The position numbers and the translations under genes were made by a program. Below the pieces are notes generated by a model, which was not told where the DNA came from, did not search any database, and worked only from the letters and a program-made list of their open reading frames with translations. Shown here one piece after another: positions 8,306 through 16,152 of a stretch of 64,000 nucleotides of DNA (position 1 is its first letter; the number at the start of each line of letters is the position of its first letter). This stretch comes from Variovorax sp. N23 (GTDB lineage Bacteria; Pseudomonadota; Gammaproteobacteria; Burkholderiales; Burkholderiaceae_C). The stretch is from contig NZ_JAOOPY010000017.1 of the NCBI RefSeq assembly GCF_025486315.1, positions 62,001-126,000 on the forward strand. The letters are read 5' to 3'.

Positions 8306-9295
8306 ATGAAAAAAACCAATGGCGTGCAACGCCGTCTTCTGCTGGCCTCGCTGGCCGCGTTCGCGTGCCTGCCGGCTGCGGCCCAGAGCGTCTGGCCGAG
8401 CAAGCCGATCCGGCTGGTGGTTCCATTCCCCGCCGGCGGACCCACGGACATCTCGGCCCGCGTGATCGGGCAGGCCCTGGGCGACCTGCTCAAGACGCCG
8501 GTGTTCGTCGAGAACAAGGGCGGTGCGCACGGCTTCATCGGCGCGTCGGACGTGGCCAAGAGCGCGCCGGACGGCTACACGCTGATGATGTCCAGCATCG
8601 GCACCATGGGCATCAATCCGCGGCTCTACAACAAGCTGCCCTACGACGCGAACAAGGACTTCGTGCCGCTGTCGCTGGTCGTGACGGTGCCGATCGTGGT
8701 GGTCGTCAACCCGAAGGTCCTGCCGGTGAAGACCGTGCCCGAACTCGTCGCCTATCTCAAGGCGAACCCGGACAAGGTCAACTTCGGTTCGGCGGGCAAC
8801 GGCGGCTCGTCGCACCTGGTGCCGGAGTACTTCAAGTACCGCACCGGCACGACCATGACGCACATTCCCTACAAGGGCTCGGGCCCTGCCGTGGCCGATC
8901 TCGTCGCCGGCCAGGTCCAGATCATGTTCGACACGCTGCTGACCAGCACGCCGTTCGTGAAGTCTGGTGCGCTGAAGATGCTCGCGGTGACCACGCCGCA
9001 TCGCCTGGCCGAATACCCCGACGTGCCGACGATGGCGGAAGCCCTCGGCATGAAGGACTTCGATGCCTCGTCCTGGTACGCGATGTACGCGCCGGCCGGC
9101 ACGCCGGCCCCGATCGTCCAGCGCTTGAACGGCGCCATTCAGGCGGTGCTGAAGCAGCCCGAGATCGCCAAGCGCCTGGCCGAACTGGGCGCCGTGCCGT
9201 CTGGCGGGACGGCGGCGCAGCTGGCGGCCTTCCAGTTGGCCGAGCAGGACAAGTGGGGCCAGGTCATCAAGGCGGCGAACGTCAAGCCCGACTGA
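8306..9295 (+). CDS. Bug/TctC-family periplasmic solute receptor
   Basis: A 329-residue tripartite-tricarboxylate-type receptor. A signal peptide ends near residue 25, and the mature protein opens with WPSKPIRLVVPFPAGGPTD, the classic Bug start (two motifs read together). The conserved HIPYKGSGPAVADLVAGQV stretch is present. These periplasmic proteins bind carboxylates. No TctA/TctB membrane genes are nearby, which is common in Burkholderiales, where receptors far outnumber transporters. It closes the IclR-controlled operon and probably binds that pathway's substrate. Confidence 0.92.
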   Translation: MKKTNGVQRRLLLASLAAFACLPAAAQSVWPSKPIRLVVPFPAGGPTDISARVIGQALGDLLKTPVFVENKGGAHGFIGASDVAKSAPDGYTLMMSSIGTMGINPRLYNKLPYDANKDFVPLSLVVTVPIVVVVNPKVLPVKTVPELVAYLKANPDKVNFGSAGNGGSSHLVPEYFKYRTGTTMTHIPYKGSGPAVADLVAGQVQIMFDTLLTSTPFVKSGALKMLAVTTPHRLAEYPDVPTMAEALGMKDFDASSWYAMYAPAGTPAPIVQRLNGAIQAVLKQPEIAKRLAELGAVPSGGTAAQLAAFQLAEQDKWGQVIKAANVKPD

Positions 9296-9307
9296 AGCCT
9301 GGCGCGC

Positions 9308-10738
9308 TCAGCGCACGCTGGCGGCTCGCGTCGCGGGCGTCGGCTGCCAGCCGCCGCCGAGGGCGCGGTCCAGGTTGATGCGCGCCGCCAGCTCGTCGGC
9401 GCGCAATTGCAGTGCCGTCTGCTGCGCGCTGAACAGGTTGCGCTGCGCATCGAGTTCGTCGAGGTGCGACGCATAGCCTTCGCGGTAGCGGTTGCTGGCC
9501 ACGCGCAGCGTTTCCTCGAGCGCCACGCGCTGCGCATCGACTTCGATGCTCTGCTTGCTCAGTTCGTCGACGGACGCCAGCTGGTCTTCGACTTCGCCGA
9601 AGGCCGTGAGCACTGCCTTTTCGTAGCTGGCCAGGGCCTGGTCGCGTCGCGCGTCGGATGCCTTCACGCCGGCACGCAGACGTCCGCCTTCGAACAGCGG
9701 GGCGAGCACGCTGCTGCCGAGGCTCCACAGCTTGAAGGGGTCGCCAGTGAGTGCGCTCGAGCGGATGCTGCCGAGCGTCGCAGACAACCTGAGCGAGGGC
9801 AGCAGTTGTGCCCGCGCGGCGGCCAGTTGCGCATCGCTTGTGGCCAGCTGCGCCTCGGCACCGGCGATGTCGGGGCGACGGCGCAGCAGGTCCGACGGCA
9901 GGCCCAGATCGGGCAGGGCGACGAGCTTGAGCTCGGTCAGCGGCAGGCCTCGGGGCACGGGGTCGGGCGGCGAACCCGCGAGCACGCTCAGCGCATGTTC
10001 CTGTCGGCGGATGGCCAATTGCAACTGCGGGATCACGGCCGCGGTAGCACGGTACTCGGCTTCGCTCTGCTGCGTCTCGAGGGCCGAGGTGTAGCCGCGC
10101 TCCTGGCGCGAACGCGCGAGCTTCAGCGCCGAGTCGCGTGCCGCCAGCGTCTGGCGTGCAACGTCGAGCCGCGCGTCGAGCGCGCGCAGGTTGATGTAGC
10201 CCGAGGCCATGGTCGCGGCCACGCTCAGCGCGGCGCTGTCGCGTGCGGCCTCGCTGGCCTGCAATTGCGCGTCCGAGGCCTGGTTGAGCGCGTCGATGCG
10301 GCCCCACAGGTCGACTTCGTAAGACGCCTGGAACTGCGGCAGGCCCACGGTCGACAGGTAGGGCTTGCCGGTGGCGGCGCTGATGCTCTGGCTGCGGCTT
10401 CCGGCGAAGGCGGCTTCGAGCGTCGGCAGGCCGGCCGCGCGTTGCACGTCGACGAGCGCACGGGCTTCGGCCACGCGCGCGGCGGCGCTGCGCAGGTCGG
10501 TGTTGTGTGCCAGCGCCTGGTTGACGAGCTGGTCGAGCACCGGGTCACCAAAGGCGCGCCACCAGCCGGCCTCGAGCGTGGTGCCCGGCGTGGCCGGGCC
10601 GCGGCTCTGCCAGGCGGCCGGCACCGTCGCCTCTAGCGTCGGCGTGGTCGGGGTCATGCTGCTGCAGGCCTGCAGCAGGGCCAGGACGACCGGTGCGAGC
10701 GTGGCGCGGCAGGCGGTCAGGGCGCTCGGCGATCTCAT
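9308..10738 (-). CDS. NodT-family outer-membrane efflux lipoprotein
   Basis: A 476-residue TolC-like outer-membrane factor. A lipoprotein signal places Cys at residue 25 (lobe LLQAC, with an unusual Gln at -2). Two outer-membrane-efflux repeats follow, with the characteristic LPDLGLPSDLLRRRPDIAGAE (read in two parts) between them. The start at 10738 overlaps the stop of the membrane-fusion gene (ATGA), a good reason to prefer it over a longer in-frame extension. It is the outer-membrane exit of the tripartite pump encoded with the two genes upstream, under the TetR gene at 13521. Confidence 0.92.
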   Translation of the reverse strand: MRSPSALTACRATLAPVVLALLQACSSMTPTTPTLEATVPAAWQSRGPATPGTTLEAGWWRAFGDPVLDQLVNQALAHNTDLRSAAARVAEARALVDVQRAAGLPTLEAAFAGSRSQSISAATGKPYLSTVGLPQFQASYEVDLWGRIDALNQASDAQLQASEAARDSAALSVAATMASGYINLRALDARLDVARQTLAARDSALKLARSRQERGYTSALETQQSEAEYRATAAVIPQLQLAIRRQEHALSVLAGSPPDPVPRGLPLTELKLVALPDLGLPSDLLRRRPDIAGAEAQLATSDAQLAAARAQLLPSLRLSATLGSIRSSALTGDPFKLWSLGSSVLAPLFEGGRLRAGVKASDARRDQALASYEKAVLTAFGEVEDQLASVDELSKQSIEVDAQRVALEETLRVASNRYREGYASHLDELDAQRNLFSAQQTALQLRADELAARINLDRALGGGWQPTPATRAASVR

Positions 10739-11862
10739 GGCTGGCGCTCCGCCGCGTCTTTCGCACCTGTGCCCGACGCGCGTGTATCCACGCTCACCAC
10801 CACCGACATGCCCGGCCGCAGGCGCTGTGCCATCGCCTGGTCGGCGTCGATGGCGATGCGCACCGACAGGCGCTGCGGGATCTTGGTGAAGTTGCCGGTC
10901 GCGTTGTCCTGCTTGATCACGCTGAACTCGGAGCCGGTGGCCGGCGACAGGCGCTCCACGTGCCCGGTCAGGCGCGCGCCGGACAGTGCATCGACATCGA
11001 AGTGCGCCAACTGCCCGGGCACCATGTGCGCGGTTTGCGCTTCCTTGAAGTTCGCCACGATCCACACCTGCGACGGCACCACCGCCGTCAGCTGCGTGCC
11101 GGGCGTCACGTACTGGCCGAGCTTGACGCCGACCTCCCCCACATGCCCGTCGCGTGGCGCGCGGATCTCGGTGTTGTCGAGGTCGATCTCGGCGAGCTTG
11201 ACGGCAGCGCGCGCGGATTCGACCGCCGCCTCGACCGCGTCGCGGTTGACGATCACGGTGCGCAGGTCCTGCGTCGCGACCGACTTGCCGGCCTGGCTTT
11301 GCATCGCCGCGGCTTCGGCCTGTTTCACCGCGGCCTCGGCCTGGTGCAGCGCGGCCTCGGTCTGGTCGCGCTCACGCTGCGACAGCGAGCCGTCCTGCGC
11401 CAGCGGCGCGGCGCGGCGCATGTCGGCCTGGGCGCGCGTGAGCTGGGCGCGGGCATTGAGCAACTGCGCCTGTGCGCTGGCGATCTGTGCCTGCGTGCTG
11501 CCGATGGCCGCTTCGCGCGCGCGCTGGGCCTGCGCGGTGTTCGCCAGGTTGGCCTCCTGCGCCGCGAGCGCGCTGCGTGCCTGCTCGAGCTTCTGGCGGT
11601 AGATGCGGTCGTCGAGCTTCACGATCACCTGGCCGGCCTTGACCGTCATGTAGTCCTGCACATCGACCTCGGCGACGTAGCCGTCGACCTTGGGCGCGAC
11701 GATCGTCACCATGCCGCGCACGTAGGCGTTCTCGGTGGTTTCGGTGCCGGTGTGGAAAGGCGGTAAACGCCAGGCGTAGAGCACCAGCGCGACGCAGGCG
11801 AGGGTGGCGATCAGCACGATCCAGCTGCCGCGCGAACGAAGGGTTTTGGTCAGGAGAGACAT
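10735..11862 (-). CDS. HlyD/EmrA-type membrane-fusion protein
   Basis: A 375-residue periplasmic adaptor. One N-terminal transmembrane helix (about residues 14-31) is followed by the lipoyl half-motif TIVAPKVDGYVAEV, a long alpha-hairpin rich in Ala, Gln and Arg (about 95-205), the second half-motif IRAPRDGHVGEV, and a beta-barrel. This is the EmrA architecture that links an inner-membrane MFS pump to an outer-membrane channel. It lies 12 bp after the MFS gene and overlaps the NodT gene by 4 bp. Confidence 0.93.
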   Translation of the reverse strand: MSLLTKTLRSRGSWIVLIATLACVALVLYAWRLPPFHTGTETTENAYVRGMVTIVAPKVDGYVAEVDVQDYMTVKAGQVIVKLDDRIYRQKLEQARSALAAQEANLANTAQAQRAREAAIGSTQAQIASAQAQLLNARAQLTRAQADMRRAAPLAQDGSLSQRERDQTEAALHQAEAAVKQAEAAAMQSQAGKSVATQDLRTVIVNRDAVEAAVESARAAVKLAEIDLDNTEIRAPRDGHVGEVGVKLGQYVTPGTQLTAVVPSQVWIVANFKEAQTAHMVPGQLAHFDVDALSGARLTGHVERLSPATGSEFSVIKQDNATGNFTKIPQRLSVRIAIDADQAMAQRLRPGMSVVVSVDTRASGTGAKDAAERQP

Positions 11863-11874
11863 GATGAGAAGCGA

Positions 11875-13524
11875 TCAGGAAGAAGCGGCAGGGGCCATCG
11901 GTGCATCGGTCGACGCATCGTCAGCAACGGCGCGGCGTGCGCGGTGCCAGCGGTGTGTCTTGGCCCCTGCGAAGACGAGAAAACCGAGGGTCGATACGAG
12001 CGCCACGGCGCGGAACAGGTCGTTGTAGGCCAGCACATAGGACTGCTGCGTCACTTGCTGGGCGAGCAGGCCCAGGGCCTGGGTGCTGCGTGCGGCCGTG
12101 TCGTTGAGCGTCGACGCGTAGGCGCCGCCGAGCTGCGCCAGGCGCTGCACCACCTGCGGGTCGGACAGCTGCATGTGTTCGAGCAGGCGCTCGTAGTGCA
12201 GGCGCTGGCGGTCCTGCAAGAGCGTGGCCAGCCAGGCCTGGCCGATCAGACCGGCCAGCGCCTGTCCGCCGCTGAACACGGCGATGAAGCTCACGATGTT
12301 CTTCATGCCGCCCGCGATCACCTTGCCAAAGCCCTGCAGCAGGGCCGACGCGAGGAACATCGCGCTGGCCGTGGCCAGCAGCGTTTGCGAGAGATACAGG
12401 TCGTGGGGGCGCGTCAGCACGGTCGACTGGCTGTCCATCCACGCGGCGATGATGATCAGCACCAGCGCGATGTCGCCGAGCACGCCGAAGCGCTTGGACG
12501 GCAGCGCCAGCAAGGCCAGCAGGAAGCCGCCCACCGTACCGGCCGTGACCCAGAGGAACAGCGGATGCATCTGGTCGTTGGTGAAGCCCAGCGTGTTCAT
12601 GAGGCCCACCGCGCCCGTGGTCTGCTCCGACAGGATGATGCGGAACAGCAGCGTCGCGCCCATGAAGCGCAGCATGAAGGGGCTCACCAGCCAGCGCAGG
12701 TCGAGCAGCTGCTTCTCGCGCGGCAGCTCGAGGGCCAGATAGAGGCCGAAGCACAGCACCGACCCGGCCAGGCACAGGCCCAGCCAGGGCGTGTCGGTCC
12801 ACCAGTGCAGGCGGCCCTGCGTCAGCACCACGCACAGCAGCGCGAGCGAGGTCGCGTACAGCGCGAAGACGATGGCGTCGCCCCTGGCGAACATCTGCTG
12901 CGTCGGCATGGGCTTGATGCGCACCACGTTGATGGCAGCCACGCACAGGATGGCGAGCGCCGCGTCCACCACGTTGAGCCCTTGCCATTGCCCGATCTGC
13001 AGCAGGTCTTCGGAGATCACGCGTGACAGCGGCGCCCCGAGCTGCAAGGCCGCGAAGGCCAGCACCGCCCCGATGAAGACCTTGGGCCCGGCCGGAAAGG
13101 CCTGCACCATGTAGAGCACGGTCAGGCTGCTGATCGGCGCGGCCGCCAGGCCGAGCGCTGCGCGCACGAGGAGCGCCGAGCCCAGGTGCTGCGTGAACAG
13201 GTGCGTCACCGCCAGCAGCAGGTAGAGGGGAATGACGATGTCGGCGAACTTGCGCAGGCCGTACTGGTAGCGCACCTTGGTCAGCAGCAGCGACGCCGAG
13301 ATGTTGGTGGCGTAGTAGGCGGTGGTGAGCCAGCTGGCCTCGGTGGACGTGACGCCGAGCGCGCCCTGGATGCCGGTCAGATTGGAGTTGACCAGGTTCA
13401 CACCCAGGCCCTGCGTGATGCCCAGCAGCACGGACACGGCGGCGAAGGCCAGGCCTTCGCGCAAGTCGTACGGCGCGGCCGGGGCGGGTGCTGGTGCCGC
13501 GACGGGTTCGCGTTCGTCGCTCAT
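11875..13524 (-). CDS. EmrB-like MFS efflux transporter (DHA2-type)
   Basis: A 549-residue inner-membrane protein with about 14 hydrophobic segments, the size and layout of DHA2 drug:proton antiporters. The N-terminal helix region holds GVNLVNSNLTGIQGALGVT, followed by the EASWLTTAYYATN segment found in EmrB relatives. It would export drugs or aromatic acids with the adaptor and channel encoded downstream. Its start overlaps the TetR stop by 4 bp, so all four genes form one unit; this implies autoregulation by the TetR protein. Confidence 0.92.
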   Translation of the reverse strand: MSDEREPVAAPAPAPAAPYDLREGLAFAAVSVLLGITQGLGVNLVNSNLTGIQGALGVTSTEASWLTTAYYATNISASLLLTKVRYQYGLRKFADIVIPLYLLLAVTHLFTQHLGSALLVRAALGLAAAPISSLTVLYMVQAFPAGPKVFIGAVLAFAALQLGAPLSRVISEDLLQIGQWQGLNVVDAALAILCVAAINVVRIKPMPTQQMFARGDAIVFALYATSLALLCVVLTQGRLHWWTDTPWLGLCLAGSVLCFGLYLALELPREKQLLDLRWLVSPFMLRFMGATLLFRIILSEQTTGAVGLMNTLGFTNDQMHPLFLWVTAGTVGGFLLALLALPSKRFGVLGDIALVLIIIAAWMDSQSTVLTRPHDLYLSQTLLATASAMFLASALLQGFGKVIAGGMKNIVSFIAVFSGGQALAGLIGQAWLATLLQDRQRLHYERLLEHMQLSDPQVVQRLAQLGGAYASTLNDTAARSTQALGLLAQQVTQQSYVLAYNDLFRAVALVSTLGFLVFAGAKTHRWHRARRAVADDASTDAPMAPAASS

Positions 13525-14132
13525 GTCGGGCGTGCCTCGCCGGGCTGGCGTGCCAGCGGCATCACGAGCTCGTCGACGACCCGGGCGATCGACGCCCGCG
13601 TGACTTTCTGGCTGCGCGTGTTGTAGCGGTAGAGGATCATGGCCGGCACCAGGTCGAGCAGCAGATCCATGTCGACCGGGGCGTCGATCTCGCCGCGCGC
13701 GACCGCGCGCTCCACCAGCGCCCGCACCTTGGCGCGGCGTGCGGTGAGCCGTTCGGGCGCGATCTTCTCGGTCCAGGCCATGTGCTGGCGCACGTTGCCC
13801 AGCATCTCCTGCACGGCCGCCTGCATCACGTGGTTGCCGATGCCGTAGTAGTGCTCATAGATCTTCACGAGGTCGCCGCGCAGCGTGCCGGTGTCGACTT
13901 CGACATCGATGGGGGAGTGCAGAGTGAGGGCGTCGGCCAGCAGTTCGTCCTTCGACTTCCAGCGGCGGTAGAGCGAGGCCTTGCCCGCGCCGGCGCGCTG
14001 CGCCACGGCGTCCATGGTCACGGCCTGGATGCCCGATTCGCCCAGGAGCTCCATTGCGGCGCGCAGGATGCTCGCGTCGAGCGCGGCGTCGCGGGGGCGG
14101 CCGGGGGTCGGAAGGGCGGTGTCGGCGGTCAT
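13521..14132 (-). CDS. TetR-family transcriptional regulator
   Basis: A 203-residue TetR protein. The N-terminal helix-turn-helix spans about residues 14-60 and includes the family's GIQAVTMDAVAQRAGAGKASLYRRW stretch (read in overlapping parts). The C-terminal ligand domain is of the TetR_C type. It is the first gene of the efflux operon and is divergent from a LysR gene. A 12-bp direct repeat in the gap is the likely binding region. Efflux operons with a TetR gene at the head are normally derepressed when the regulator binds the exported compound. Confidence 0.92.
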   Translation of the reverse strand: MTADTALPTPGRPRDAALDASILRAAMELLGESGIQAVTMDAVAQRAGAGKASLYRRWKSKDELLADALTLHSPIDVEVDTGTLRGDLVKIYEHYYGIGNHVMQAAVQEMLGNVRQHMAWTEKIAPERLTARRAKVRALVERAVARGEIDAPVDMDLLLDLVPAMILYRYNTRSQKVTRASIARVVDELVMPLARQPGEARPT

Positions 14133-14150
14133 GTATTTCGGAACGAATTA

Positions 14151-14178
14151 GTATCGAAACTGAATTGTATCGAAATTG
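14151..14178. promoter_or_regulatory. Direct repeat, candidate TetR operator
   Basis: Two copies of GTATCGAAAYTG (14151-14162 and 14167-14178), differing at one base, with a 16-bp period in the gap between divergent tetR and lysR genes. Nearby TTTCG/CGAAA pairs add partial dyads. The arrangement suggests regulator binding on adjacent helix faces; which regulator binds is not determined. Confidence 0.45.
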
Positions 14179-14236
14179 GGGATTTCCCGCTGATGCCCGG
14201 CAAGGCCGTGCGGGCGCTCTGGATAATCCGGCGCCA

Positions 14237-15208
14237 ATGGACCGCCTCACGCAACTCGAATCCTTCGTCTCGGTCGCCACCCGCGGGAGCTTGACCGCGG
14301 CGGCCAAGGCCGAGGGCGTGGCGCCGGCGATCATGGGCCGGCGCATCGACGCGCTGGAGGCGCGGCTGGGCGTGAAACTGCTGCTACGCACCACGCGGCG
14401 CCTGACGCTCACGCACGAGGGCAGCGCCTTCCTGGAGGACTGCCAGCGCCTGCTGATCGAATTCGCCAACGCCGAGGCCAGCGTGAGTGCCGGCGGCGTC
14501 AAGGCCAGCGGCCACCTGCGGGTGACGGCACCGGCCGGCTTCGGCCGCCGCCACGTGGCGCCGCTGGTGCCGCGCTTCCATGCGCTGCACCCGGAGGTGA
14601 CGATCTCGCTGAACCTGAGCGACCGGGTGGTCGACGTCACCGGCGAGAACTTCGACTGCGCGGTGCGGGTCGGAGACCTGCCCGACTCGTCGCTGGTGAG
14701 CCTGCGCCTGGCCGACAACCGCCGCCGCTGCGTGGCGACGCCGGCCTTCCTGCGTCGCCACGGCACGCCGCGCCATCCGTCCGACCTGGCGCGCTTCGCC
14801 TGCCTGACGCTGTCGAGCGATGCCTCGCAGACGCGCGGCTGGGCGTTCCGCGTTCCGTCGGCCAGCGGCGAGCCGGAGACCATCCATTTGAAGCCCAGCG
14901 GCCCGCTCGACTGCTCCGACGGCCAGGTGCTGCACGACTGGTGCCTGGCCGGCCACGGCATCGCCTGGCGCAGCGGCTGGGAGATCGAGGCCGAGGTCGA
15001 GGCCGGCCTGTTGGTGCCGGTGCTCGACGACTTCGCGGCGCCGCCGAACGGCATCTACGCGGTGTTTCCGCAGCGAAAGCACCTGGCGCTGCGGGTGCGG
15101 CTGTGGCTGGATTTCCTCAAGGCCGAGTACGGGCGCCCTGAATTCTGGAGCGGCACAATGGCGGCCGCCCACCCGGACACCACGAACCCCACGGAAAAGA
15201 CACGATGA
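14237..15208 (+). CDS. LysR-family transcriptional regulator
   Basis: A 323-residue LysR protein. The start at 14237 gives the standard opening MDRLTQLESFVSVA; an in-frame extension upstream would run into the intergenic repeats. The helix-turn-helix holds GSLTAAAKAEGVAPAIMGRR, and the effector domain has the FDCAVRVGDLPDSSL pattern of the CrgA/AaeR-like subgroup. Its stop overlaps the start of the DUF2214 gene (ATGA). It is divergent from the TetR-efflux operon and may share that control region. Confidence 0.92.
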   Translation: MDRLTQLESFVSVATRGSLTAAAKAEGVAPAIMGRRIDALEARLGVKLLLRTTRRLTLTHEGSAFLEDCQRLLIEFANAEASVSAGGVKASGHLRVTAPAGFGRRHVAPLVPRFHALHPEVTISLNLSDRVVDVTGENFDCAVRVGDLPDSSLVSLRLADNRRRCVATPAFLRRHGTPRHPSDLARFACLTLSSDASQTRGWAFRVPSASGEPETIHLKPSGPLDCSDGQVLHDWCLAGHGIAWRSGWEIEAEVEAGLLVPVLDDFAAPPNGIYAVFPQRKHLALRVRLWLDFLKAEYGRPEFWSGTMAAAHPDTTNPTEKTR

Positions 15209-15657
15209 CCTTCGAAGCCATCCTCGCCTACCTGCACCTGCTGGCCATCCTCACGATGGTTGTCTTCATCTCCAGCGAAGCGGCGCTGTGCCGCGTGCAG
15301 TGGCTCAACGCCGCGGTGGTGGAGCGGCTCGCCAAGGTCGACCGGGTCTACGGCATCGCCGCGATCATGGTGCTGGCCACCGGCGTGGCGCGTACCGTCT
15401 GGGGCGTGAAGGGCACGTCCTGGTACTGGACCAACCCGCTGCTGCACGTGAAGCTCACGCTCTTCATCATCGTGGGCGTGATCTCGATCTTTCCGACCAT
15501 GACCTACTTCCGCTGGCGCAAGGCCCTGCGCGCCACCGGCGCCCTGCCGACCGAGGCCGATATCCAGAAGACCCGCAAGCTGGTGATGGTGCAGGCGCAC
15601 CTGATCGCGCTGATCCCGCTGGTCGCCGTGTTTCTCGCGCGCGGCTTCGGCAAATAG
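15205..15657 (+). CDS. DUF2214-family inner-membrane protein
   Basis: A 150-residue protein with four hydrophobic segments (about residues 5-25, 48-68, 82-103 and 128-146). It matches the DUF2214 family in length and in patterns such as LAYLHLLAIL and WYWTNPLLHVKLTLF. No function is established for the family. Translation is coupled to the LysR gene by a 4-bp overlap, and a strong terminator follows at once, so the two genes form a short operon. Confidence 0.85.
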   Translation: MTFEAILAYLHLLAILTMVVFISSEAALCRVQWLNAAVVERLAKVDRVYGIAAIMVLATGVARTVWGVKGTSWYWTNPLLHVKLTLFIIVGVISIFPTMTYFRWRKALRATGALPTEADIQKTRKLVMVQAHLIALIPLVAVFLARGFGK

Positions 15658-15658
15658 G

Positions 15659-15682
15659 AAAAGCCCCGCGAGCGGGGCTTTT
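15659..15682. terminator. Bidirectional intrinsic terminator
   Basis: AAAAGCCCCGC-GA-GCGGGGCTTTT: an 11-bp stem with A and T runs on either side. It sits between the convergent DUF2214 and PsiF-like genes and can serve both. Confidence 0.9.
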
Positions 15683-15699
15683 CTTCGGTTGGCAGCGGG

Positions 15700-16020
15700 T
15701 CAGGCCGGCTTGTTGCTCAGGCAGGTCTTCATGAAGGCCTTGCGGGCGTCGCCGGCCAATGCCTTGGTCTTGGCGTCGGCGTTGCAGGTCTTCATCTTTT
15801 CCTGCTGCGTCACCTTGCCGCCGCCGCCGGCCGACAGGCAGCTCTTCATGAACGTCTTGCGTTCGTCGCCCTTCTTGTCGCCGGCGTCCTTGTTGCAGGT
15901 GGCCATCTTGCCCTGCTGGGCCGTCGGCGCTTTCTCGGGCGTGGCGGCCTTGTCCTGGGCCTGCGCGGCGCCGAAGGAGAGGCAGGCGCCCAGTGCGATC
16001 AGGGAAAGGATTTTCTTCAT
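15700..16020 (-). CDS. PsiF-repeat exported protein
   Basis: A 106-residue exported protein. A signal peptide (MKKILSLIALGACLSFGAAQA, cleaved near residue 21; read as one hydrophobic leader) precedes two PsiF repeats, each with a paired cysteine pattern: C-N-K-D-A ... F-M-K-S-C-L and C-N-A-D-A ... F-M-K-T-C-L. The E. coli relative PsiF is induced by phosphate starvation; its role is unknown. The ATG at 16020 has AGGAA upstream, and an in-frame extension to 16125 is not needed. It is divergent from argS. Confidence 0.85.
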   Translation of the reverse strand: MKKILSLIALGACLSFGAAQAQDKAATPEKAPTAQQGKMATCNKDAGDKKGDERKTFMKSCLSAGGGGKVTQQEKMKTCNADAKTKALAGDARKAFMKTCLSNKPA

Positions 16021-16152
16021 GATGTGGTTCCTCGAAGGTTGATCGGGTGACAGCAACCCGGCGACGGCCGGGCCGTTCATGCTAACGGCCGATCCCGCGC
16101 CGCGGATGACCGGACGGACGGCCATCGGGGTTTGCCCCGGTAAAATCCCGCG

